A stretch of DNA of 64,000 nt, taken from positions 248,001 to 312,000 of the forward strand of contig NC_081340.1 of assembly GCF_022539665.2 (NCBI RefSeq), given 5' to 3'. The DNA is from Daphnia carinata (Eukaryota > Arthropoda > Branchiopoda > Diplostraca > Daphniidae). This document shows, piece after piece, positions 22,769 to 30,607 of this stretch (position 1 is its first letter; every line of letters begins with the position of its first letter). Under the pieces are notes generated by a model. The model made no database searches, was not told where the DNA came from, and saw nothing but the letters and a program-made list of their open reading frames with translations. Position numbers and translations under genes: made by a program.

Positions 22769-24383
22769 TTATAGAATAGTGTTATAGAATCAGTTTTATG
22801 ATGTTCTTTCAAACAGTACCAAATATACGTGTATTCAATGTGAATATAGTGTGATACAGTGAGTTTCAATATCTACATTCAAACAGCATCAAATATACGT
22901 GTATTCAATGTTAATACAGTGTGATACAGTGAGTTTTAATATCTACATTCAAACAGCATCAAATATACCTGTATTCAACGTGAATATAGTGTTATAGAAT
23001 GAGTTTCATGATCTACATTCAAACAGTCTCAAATATACATGTATTCAATGTGAATATAGTGTTATAGAATCAGTTTCATGATCTACATTCAATCACAGCA
23101 TCAAATATACGTGTATTCAATGTGAATATAGTGTGATACAGTGAGTTTTAATATCTACATTCAAATAGCATCAAATATACCTGTATTCAATGTTAATACA
23201 GTGTGATACAGTGAGTTTTAATATCTACATTCAAACAGCATCAAATATACGTGTATTCAATGTGAATATAGTGTGATACAGTGAGTTTTAATATCTACAT
23301 TCAAACAGCATCAAATATACCTGTATTCAACGTGAATATAGTGTTATAGAATGAGTTTCATGATCTACATTCAAACAGTCTCAAATATACATGTATTCAA
23401 TGTGAGTATAGTGTTATAGAATCAGTTTCATGATCTACATTCAAACAGCATCAAATATACGTGTATTCAATGTGAATATAGTGTTATAGAATCAGTTTCA
23501 TATCTACATTCAAACAGTATCAAATATACGTGTATTCAATGTGAATATAGTATGATACAGTGAGTTTCAATATCTACATTCAAACAGCATCAAATATACG
23601 TGTATTCAACGTGAATATAGTGTTATAGAATCAGTTTCATGATCTTCATTCAAACAGTATCAAATATACATGTATTCAATGTGAATATAGTGTTATAGAA
23701 TCAGTTTCATGATCTACATTCAAACAGCATCAAATATACGTGTATTCAATTGAATATAGTGTTATAGAATCAGTTAAAAAATATTCAAACAGTATCAAAT
23801 ATACGTGTATTCAATGTGAATATAGTATGATACAGTGAGTTTCAATATCTACATTCAAACAGCATCAAATATACCTGTATTCAACGTGAATATAGTGTTA
23901 TAGAATCAGTTTCATGATCTACATTCAAACAGTATCAAATATACGTGTATTCAATGTGAATATAGTGTTATAGAATCAGTTTCATGATCTACATTCAAAC
24001 AGTATCAAATATACGTGTATTCAATGTGAATATAGTGTTATAGAATCAGTTTAATGATCTACATTCAAACAGTATCTAATATACGTGTATTCAATATGAA
24101 TATAGTGTGATACAGTGAGTTTTAATAGCTACATTCAAACAGCATCAAATATACGTGTATTCAATGTGAATACAGTGTGATACAGTGAGTTTTAATATCT
24201 ACATTCAAACAGCATCAAATATACGTGTATTCAATGTGAGTATAGTGTTATAGAATCACTTTCATGATCTACATTCAAACAGTATCAAATATACGTGTAT
24301 TCAATGTGAATATAGTGTTATAGAATCAGTTTCATGATCTACATTCAAACAGTATCAAATATACGTGTATTCAATGTGAATAT
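22769..24383 (+). repeat. 70-bp satellite, block 2 (about 23 monomers, diverged variant)
   Basis: Same monomer and orientation as block 1, but with its own recurring changes: CTGTATTCAACGTGAATATAG, TGTTAATACAGTG, and GAGTTTTAATATC in place of GAGTTTCAATATC. Several monomers are internally damaged (for example CAGTTAAAAAATATTC near 23775). It is bounded on the left by the broken 5' LTR of element 2 and on the right by the 3' LTR of element 3. Confidence 0.95.
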
Positions 24384-25101
24384 TGTAAAGCATCTTCCCG
24401 TGTGGGAAGATGAACTTTACGGAATTAAGACAATAAAATGATATTGAACTCAGAGGCGTTTTTACCCACAATGACGTCTGTGTTTATTATAGCTAAGATA
24501 CAAGAATTAAAAAGATAAGAGAGCAACAGATAAGAAGGAACATTTGAGAAAACAGTTAAAAGAAAGAACAAATAACCAGGGGGTCTTACCGTGAACTCAC
24601 GAGTGAAAGAATGGAAGAGAAACGACACAAGGCGAACTTGGAATTCGGCTTCCACACAAGCGGTACACGACAAGAGTTCAGACACTTTAGAGTTGACAAC
24701 AATGTCCGAAAAAGCTTGGGACGAGAACGAGATTTTACTCAAAGGTTTAAGTATGGAAACATTAACTAAGGCACAATACTACTCAATAAGGCAAGGAAGA
24801 TAGGCTTAAGGCAACTACTTGGCACGGCTGCAACTACTTGTCTGATTTCAGTCAACTGCTATGTTCATCACGAAACTTTGCATGTTGCAAAAGTGGCGTG
24901 AGTGGGCGGAGCTTGTGCGTTCACGCGGCAGCCAATTAAAAGATGCCGTTCGACATGGCGTGATGTTGAGGGCGTATCGTCTGCGTGAGTCAGCTGCAGG
25001 TGTTCATTTGGGTCAACTGCACTGCGTATATTGTGTTGCAATTGACATGTCCAGACTCGTGTCCACTATTGAAGCAAAAGCGAGAAAGTTAAAGTAATGT
25101 A
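24384..25101 (-). repeat. 3' LTR of element 3
   Basis: Nearly identical to 37449-38147 but longer by 19 bp, because GCAACTACTT is duplicated with GGCACGGCT between the copies (24814-24851). It contains on the minus strand an AATAAA (24488-24483), a splice-donor-like CACGGTAAGA, and at its 3' end a strong inverted repeat (24385-24420). Open frames inside (24425-24742 and 24591-24803) occur identically in both LTRs and are not taken as genes. Confidence 0.93.
24385..24420 (-). repeat. Hairpin at the U5 end of the element 3 LTR (3' copy)
   Basis: Perfect inverted repeat: GTAAAG + CATCTTCCC, loop GTGT, GGGAAGATG + AA bulge + CTTTAC. Fifteen base pairs. The same sequence is at 37450-37485. It would sit at the 3' end of U5, next to the primer site in the genomic RNA. 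Confidence 0.85.
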
Positions 25102-25149
25102 TTCGGCTTCGTTACATCACTCACGGCGGCGTGAGATTACGTCCCGTAA

Positions 25150-26847
25150 TCAGAGTTGATGCATCGGAATCGATTCGGGAGCTGCAGGTCTTGGATCATC
25201 GGAAGGGCGGCAGCATACAGCCCAGATGAAGGTAAAAAGACCGCAAGCGTAACATATGCGTAAGAAAAGTAGTACCAAAAGACATAATATGCCGATGAAG
25301 AAATAATTCGTGATGGTGTCCCACGAAGATGTAGAAGTTCCAACGCTAGCCGATGTCACCAAAACACTCGACGCACTGTATTTGTGGCGCAACGTAAATT
25401 CAGGTGGAGGATGTTCGTTTATTGCGGCGATTATATCGGCCATAATGTTCATATGGTTCAGCATATTGTCAGTGTAAGCCGGGTTACTTCGATGCTCATA
25501 ATCGAAAAACTCAACATTCTCATACCGAAAAGAATGCGCAAGAGTCTGTTCCGGTAACACAATATTAGCTTCGATTGGCTTCCAGGTGTCGTTCCGGTAC
25601 GCAAAGGGTTTGTCATTGAAATTAACAAAACCATTGGTCCAGTAACAAGGGGAATATTTCACAAGTTCCCATCCGTCGAGATTAATAGTATAATTTTGAA
25701 ATTTTGGCTGCGGTCCGCAAGATGTCAGTACAGTTTCAAATGTAACATTTAAAGCCTTACATTGAATCAACACAACCATTTTACCAAAAGCTTGTAATTT
25801 CACGCACGGTGGTAAATTTAACTGCGAGGCGGCCAACCATCCGTTATATTGGGCAGTTGTAACAGCCCTTTCATGTTTGGCTTTGCGAGCTTCACATTGC
25901 ACTAGTCTAATTTGTCTTGCCAATTCATTTTCATGATCAGTAAGTTGGTCTTGAATATATTGTATATTCGCGGGTACGTTTAAATTTTCGTCGCTAGATG
26001 GCTCTGGGGCCTCCAAAGGCGCTGTTAAATTTTCCATGATGGCCGCCGTCGAAACGGTGAGTTTTGATTGGCCGATGACCTCAAACGACGAAGTTCTATT
26101 GGTGCATTCGTTTTGCAGTGAGGCACAGCGTTTTATAGGAGTTAAATGAAAATCAATTTGTTTGGCATCGTCTTGTAGTCTGAAAGTTGTGTCGTCTGCT
26201 GCTATTCGAACCAATGAGCCTATTCCATCTTCAACCAATCGAGTACTCATTTTAGTTTTTTGAGTGTAGGTTTTGTCCCAAATCAATGTCAAATGATTAT
26301 GAGATAAATTTCCAGTGGTAGCAGAAGCCGTTCCGATAGGTGTCGAAAAGTCTCCGTCTTCATGTTCTTGAAAAAGTTGGATTTTCTCGAGAAAACAATT
26401 TATAATTTCGGAATCAATTGTCTGCAACCAATATCCAAAAATCTCAGGTTCGCGATCAAAAACATATTTATCGTCCGAAAAAGTCATACGATAATCATCA
26501 CATCGTTTATGGTTAATCATGTCGTTGCACACGGCGGGCGACGTATCAATTGGAATTTTATCCGGCACTATTACCAATTGACCGAAAAAGTTCATTGTGA
26601 TGCGGCGTATATTCTTCCATCGGGCGCAAACATAACCGGGAAATTTAGCTGCGGCACGTTCTTCACTATAAATTGCATATTTCACCGTAACGGCCTTGTT
26701 ATCAGGCGCAATTGGTTGACAATTAGCATCGGAAAATTGTAGAATTCCCATTTTCGATGGTTCCGAACAGTCGCATACAGTCGTTTCAAATGCCTGCGGG
26801 TGTAACCCATAAAGGCATAATAACAGCATAAATGGAAGCAGCGACAT
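25150..26847 (-). CDS. env: Env-like glycoprotein of element 3, intact
   Basis: 565 codons from ATG 26847 to TGA, ending 48 nt before the LTR. Residues 1-20 are a signal peptide (MSLLPFMLLLCLYGLHPQAF). The ectodomain opens with VCDC and carries many Cys and several N-X-S/T sites. A polar helical segment lies at ~300-330 (DQLTDHENELARQIRL). The Cys-rich C-terminal ectodomain follows, then a membrane segment at ~510-545 (YFFIGILCLLVLLFLRI) with a Cys-containing extension and a 25-residue Pro-rich tail. It is homologous by eye to the element 2 Env at both ends. I see no clear RXXR furin site. It does not look like the baculovirus-F type Env of insect errantiviruses; chuvirus-type glycoproteins captured by arthropod retroelements are a candidate relative, untested. 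Confidence 0.85.
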   Translation of the reverse strand: MSLLPFMLLLCLYGLHPQAFETTVCDCSEPSKMGILQFSDANCQPIAPDNKAVTVKYAIYSEERAAAKFPGYVCARWKNIRRITMNFFGQLVIVPDKIPIDTSPAVCNDMINHKRCDDYRMTFSDDKYVFDREPEIFGYWLQTIDSEIINCFLEKIQLFQEHEDGDFSTPIGTASATTGNLSHNHLTLIWDKTYTQKTKMSTRLVEDGIGSLVRIAADDTTFRLQDDAKQIDFHLTPIKRCASLQNECTNRTSSFEVIGQSKLTVSTAAIMENLTAPLEAPEPSSDENLNVPANIQYIQDQLTDHENELARQIRLVQCEARKAKHERAVTTAQYNGWLAASQLNLPPCVKLQAFGKMVVLIQCKALNVTFETVLTSCGPQPKFQNYTINLDGWELVKYSPCYWTNGFVNFNDKPFAYRNDTWKPIEANIVLPEQTLAHSFRYENVEFFDYEHRSNPAYTDNMLNHMNIMADIIAAINEHPPPEFTLRHKYSASSVLVTSASVGTSTSSWDTITNYFFIGILCLLVLLFLRICYACGLFTFIWAVCCRPSDDPRPAAPESIPMHQL

Positions 26848-26862
26848 TTTCTATAAATGGAA
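26845..26862 (-). promoter_or_regulatory. Predicted 3' splice site before env in element 3
   Basis: The minus strand reads TTTCCATTTATAG|AAA-ATG with the acceptor AG at 26852-26851, four bases before the env ATG. The placement mirrors element 2. The donor candidate is in the 5' LTR (37655/37654). Confidence 0.5.
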
Positions 26863-28216
26863 ACATAGGGTGAACATCATGATCAAGTCAGCATCGGATA
26901 ATAAAGATAAAAGCATAACATCACGTCATGTGGGTTTCTTAAAACTAGATAGGGAAAAATAATAAAGAAGGTAAAACAATAAGCAAAAGCGGGGAGTATA
27001 TAGGACGGCAAAGAGAAAGGTCAACGATCTTCCGTCGGCTTTTCAGCAATTGCCGATGGTCGCGAGCGAGCAAAAGTACGCGTATAGGGCATGGTAAATA
27101 CGCTTCATTCGGAATAAAAAGTGAATATTTTTGTAGTGATGTAGTATGTAGTGATTGGTGTCATTAGAAAGAAGAAAGAATAACCTCAATGATGCAAAAC
27201 AAAATCATGGATAGAATGTATCGTTTAGGCAGGAGAATAGAAAGATGCATGAAATAATTTCAACGACGGGAAAAACACATGGCCAATTTTCATTTTGAGG
27301 CACAACAAAGGGCGGATACAGATAGGGCAAAAGGCAAGTGAAACACGAGTAAGGGAAAAAGGGCGCGCTCGGTAGGCTTGAAGGGTGTAATTTCCCTAAG
27401 CTCAACACAAGACGGAACACAGGTGCAAAAAGCTCAATGACAGAGCGCTCAGCTGTGATGCTTGAGGTCTGAGGTTCAAATCCTCAGTGGGACTAGGTAA
27501 CTCATCCCTCAATAAGGGTGCTAAACTACGCAAAATTACATTTTTATTTTAAAAAGAAATGGCGCAAAATCTAGCTTTATTTTCTAAGTCCTACGCATGA
27601 GAAAGGATAGTGAGGAGAAATAAAAGGTCGCGAGAAGGGAGCGAACATATGGGAAGGAAAGAAAAAGTGGCTTGTGCGAGACAAGGGACATTTGTCGCAG
27701 ACACAAGAGGTTGGGCTAAAATAGGCGTACATTTCTTAGTGAAATATACGTAGGCTTATGGAGTATATGGACTAATGTTTTCTTGTATATATATGTTAGA
27801 GGGACCCAAGAGAGAAGGAAAATAGGGAAAAGGCTGTGTTTAAGAATTTCAAGAAAACCTACGTCAAGAAGGGCATATTGCGGCAAAAAGGGAAGGACAA
27901 CTATTTGGACTTAGACAATTTATGAAAAGTAGGGCATAGCGCTAACGCGGGAAGTTACTTTGTTATTTTTCTATTCTAAGTTTAAGTATATATTTTTTTG
28001 TATCAGCTTATAAGAGTTTTCTATCTTTCTGTTACTCCAACCCCTTCTCTTTCTTTTGCCTGACTCTAGCTAGTGGGTTAGTTCATATATAGAGATATAT
28101 ATGAACAAGGGCAAGTAACTAGTTTTTTTGTCTGATTTATTTGTTGAGGGCAAGAATCCATACAAACAGGCATGAGAGAATGAATCGAATATAAATGCAA
28201 AGGTTTCCTTTTTTTC
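26863..28216. other. Non-coding block between env and ORF B of element 3
   Basis: About 1.35 kb without a convincing gene on either strand. It is purine-rich on the + strand with many GAAAGG/AAGGGA runs, and has one tRNA-like sequence at 27431-27497. The part at 28080-28110 has a short TATAGAGATATATA near-palindrome. Confidence 0.6.
27431..27497 (+). ncRNA. tRNA-like sequence
   Basis: AGCTCAATGACAGAGC resembles a D arm with box A. TGAGG-TTCAAAT-CCTCA is a perfect five-base-pair T arm with a seven-base loop and box B (GGTTCAAATCC). The anticodon stem is poor and no clean acceptor stem is visible, so this is a tRNA relic or tRNA-derived element, not a functional tRNA. Confidence 0.45.
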
Positions 28217-28591
28217 TCAATTTTCTTCTTGCGATGATGGGCGGCGATTTGCAGGGTCCAAATCGAGAATTGCTTCGAATACTTCTGTGGCCCTCTGCCA
28301 GTCCTGTTGTTCGATTAGCTGGACGAGTTCCTCCGTCCGAGATTTTGTGAGCCGAGCTACTCTCCAGCGGTTCTGGAGATGGTGTTCCATATCCATCAGC
28401 CGCCTTCGGAACGGTCGTTGATTGTCGATGGAGTTTCTTCCGCAGGCTGCGCTTACGGCCCGATCGACGTCTTCTTTTGTCGAAGTGGTGCTGGTAGCTT
28501 CTTGTATTACTATGTTGTCCCCGATTTTAGGATTGTGGCGAACGCGTTCGATCTGGGGTATCTGTGGCCGACGGAAGTTGTTCGCAGCCAT
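28217..28591 (-). CDS. Accessory ORF B of element 3, related to ORF A
   Basis: 124 codons from ATG 28591 (an in-frame GTG lies at 28618). No recognisable domain. The N-terminus is basic and polar. Residues ~60-110 are predicted helical, with charged heptads (LMDMEHHLQNRWRVARLTK), and the C-terminus reads AILDLDPANRRPSSQEEN. The segment ending LDLDPAN/KR-P is shared with ORF A, with similar spacing from an Arg/Glu-rich helix. There is no signal peptide or membrane segment, so a cytosolic or nuclear protein is likely. It lies between pol and env, flanked by long non-coding DNA, so would need its own spliced RNA. Function unknown. Confidence 0.6.
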   Translation of the reverse strand: MAANNFRRPQIPQIERVRHNPKIGDNIVIQEATSTTSTKEDVDRAVSAACGRNSIDNQRPFRRRLMDMEHHLQNRWRVARLTKSRTEELVQLIEQQDWQRATEVFEAILDLDPANRRPSSQEEN

Positions 28592-29067
28592 TTTGGATCG
28601 ATTGTGGGTCGGCTTCACTCTTTAGCTCCTGTTCTGTAGCGTTGACGAGTTGCGAGTGTGGTCCCGACGTTCGAGACGTATTGACTTTAAACAATCAAGC
28701 CTTCCATTTGTAGTTTCCAGCTTCCTCACTTCACTTCTCTTTTTTTTCTGTTAACAGTTCGAGTTCAACACTAAGTCCCTCGAGGTGTCACTCGATTGTT
28801 TCAACAGGTGTCAGTTTTCTTTAGTGTTGTCAGGAGGGGATTTATTTATTGCTGTGTAGGGTCGGGTAGCCTTCTTCCAAGGGCGCCCAACGGTTCGTTT
28901 TTCTTTCGTTTCGTTTTAAATTTAGATTTCTACTTTTATCAAATGGAGACAGGGAAAGAAGAAAAAGTGAAGGAAGAAATGAAGGAGCGTAGTGTTCCTA
29001 CTAGTGAGTTAATTGGGCATAAATTGTGTATATCAACTTGTGAGGGATTCGGAATATGGGCGTTGGC

Positions 29068-29131
29068 GGTGTGGCGTAATGCTATAGCTTCTGGCTGTCA
29101 CTCGGGAGCCTTAATTTCGAATCGCGTCGTG
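29068..29131 (+). ncRNA. tRNA-like module 1 (most diverged)
   Basis: GGCGTAATGCTATAGC, then CACTCGGGAG, then TTTCGAATCGCG line up with module 2. It has a box-B-like TTCGAATC but poor stems. Confidence 0.35.
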
Positions 29132-29300
29132 ACCTTGACTAAGAACATTACTGGTAGATGCCTCAGGAGTTAGTGAATTTAACTATTCCCTAATTACTAT
29201 TCTGTGGGTTGATTGCCAATGAATATTGAAATGTTTTATTTATCCTGTTTTTGACTGTTCGAATAACGCTGGGTATTGAATTCTGTATTATATGTGAATA

Positions 29301-29361
29301 TATGGCTAGCTGGTATAGCTCTCGACCACGACTCGGGAGTCTCGGGTTCTAGCCACGCTGT
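29301..29361 (+). ncRNA. tRNA-like module 2
   Basis: TAGCTGGTATAGC resembles the D arm. CTCGA-CCACGAC-TCGGG can form an anticodon arm with a seven-base loop. A GGGTTCTAGCC box B follows. The acceptor stem is not clear and position 33 is C, so it is probably not a working tRNA. Confidence 0.45.
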
Positions 29362-29520
29362 GATCAAAACTTAAAAATTTTACTTATAGATACCTCGAGA
29401 GTTGGCAAAGTTACTCAATTCCCAATTATTCTACCGTGGTTGAATTACTATTAAATATTCTAAGTTTTATTTCTGGTTGGATGGGAAATGGTTTCGATGT
29501 TTAGGCTATGGTAGACATAT

Positions 29521-29583
29521 GTCTAGTCGCCACAGCCCCGGACCACTACTCGGGAGTCTCGGGTTCGAGCCCCGGCTCGGCTG
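29521..29583 (+). ncRNA. tRNA-like module 3
   Basis: It shares GACCACTACTCGGGAGTCTC and GGGTTCGAGCCCCGG with module 2. TCGGG-TTCGAGC-CCCGG is a good T arm and contains a consensus box B (GGTTCGAGCCC). The anticodon stem is imperfect. Confidence 0.45.
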
Positions 29584-29640
29584 CCGAAATTCCCTTCCTC
29601 GAAATGTTTTTTTTTTCTCTGAACAATTAAAATTTATTAT

Positions 29641-29680
29641 ATACTCGCGGGGTCTTATGTTCGAGCCTTGCCTCAGCTGT
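29641..29680 (+). ncRNA. tRNA-like module 4, T-arm remnant
   Basis: TACTCGCGGGGTCTTATG then TTCGAGCCTTGCCTCAGCTG parallels the 3' half of module 3, including the downstream GAAATACCC versus GAAATTCCC. Confidence 0.35.
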
Positions 29681-30002
29681 TTTTGAAATACCCTTAAAAC
29701 GATGTGCTGGGTTTTCTTTTCTTTTCCTATCTTATTTTTCCTTTACCTTAAACTTTTCTTTTCTTTTCTTTTGAATTTTATCTTACGTATAATGAAAAGC
29801 CGAGATTTTGTTTGCGTCCTACTGTGTTTATTTTATTGTTTGTTAAGGTAGAGAATATAATGCGAAGAGGAAAACAAAATGGTTTGGGATAGAGCTCTAT
29901 TCTAAGGGGAATAAACACATGTTCCTACTGGGCGAGAGTAACTAAAAGGGGGTTGTCGTTGTTGTCGGGGTCCTTTTTTCGTTCCTTTTCTTCATGGTGT
30001 GT

Positions 30003-30437
30003 TCAACGGGAAGTGTTGGGTCCATCGCGCCTCTGATGTTTCCGGCCAGTGTCCCACTGGTCGGGCGACCAGTTGAAAAGAGGGGGGTGGCGCTTAGCTG
30101 GATCCAAGTCTAAAATCAGCTTTAGGGTGGTGACAGCGCCTCCCAAATCTTCGGCGAAGAGATCCGCGTTCAGCTGACGGGTGAGCGCGGCCGTACGTTC
30201 TTCCACACGGCGCTCGTAACGTTGACGCTCGAGCTCCCACGATTCCATGTCGTCGGGCTCCGGGGATTGAGGCGTCTGGCTAACAACGTTGGCAGGTTTC
30301 TCCGGTACTGGAGTCCAATCGTCGTAGATGGGGATGGCAACCATTGGTTCCATCACCTTGTCCGCTTGCTCGCCGGCACTTAGCCACTCGGAAACTGCCT
30401 GAGATTGTTGATTGGCAGAGTTGGCGCACGGGTCCAT
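30003..30437 (-). CDS. Accessory ORF A of element 3, related to ORF B
   Basis: 144 codons from ATG 30437 (an in-frame GTG at 30485 would add 16 residues). It lies 170 nt downstream of the pol stop. The N-terminal half is acidic and Pro-rich (PIYDDWTPVPEKPANVV). Then a charged helix ELERQRYERRVEERTAALTR, then LKLILDLDPAKRHPPLF and a basic end. The helix plus LDLDPAKR block corresponds to the C-terminal half of ORF B. No known domain, signal or membrane segment. The pair looks like an ancient duplication of one accessory gene. Its place after pol and before env recalls accessory genes of complex retroviruses, but homology to any is not suggested. Confidence 0.6.
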   Translation of the reverse strand: MDPCANSANQQSQAVSEWLSAGEQADKVMEPMVAIPIYDDWTPVPEKPANVVSQTPQSPEPDDMESWELERQRYERRVEERTAALTRQLNADLFAEDLGGAVTTLKLILDLDPAKRHPPLFNWSPDQWDTGRKHQRRDGPNTSR

Positions 30438-30607
30438 TTTTTTTTCAGGGGATTTGAATGTGGAGCACGATTTACGGGTGAACACGACTCAACAAGTGTC
30501 AAAAGCGTTGTGAAGTCGCTTTGAGATTTCTCTCTGTTAAATACACGACGGTTGTTATGTTACCATTGACTTTGTATCGAAGGGGGAAGGAAGGAAAAAA
30601 AACTCCT

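Larger units (their letters stand above)
28592..30002. other. Non-coding block between ORF B and ORF A of element 3
   Basis: About 1.4 kb. Its middle (29068-29680) is a set of diverged direct repeats, each carrying a tRNA-like module and a following AT-rich stretch (compare 29160-29260 with 29385-29475). The rest shows T-rich runs (29590-29610, 29710-29790) and no convincing gene. A + strand open frame at 28796-29173 runs through the first tRNA-like module and is probably chance. Confidence 0.6.

Noticed and set aside
24425-24803. Open frames of 105 (minus) and 70 (plus) codons in the LTR of element 3, repeated at 37490-37868
   Set aside because: They lie in both LTRs, overlap each other, and have no protein-like features beyond chance.
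28796-29173. 125-codon + strand open frame in element 3
   Set aside because: It runs through a tRNA-like module, lacks domain features and is antisense to the element.
29477-29686. 69-codon + strand open frame containing GSLGFEPRLGC
   Set aside because: This peptide is typical of a translated tRNA T arm (GGTTCGAGCCC), consistent with the tRNA-like module.
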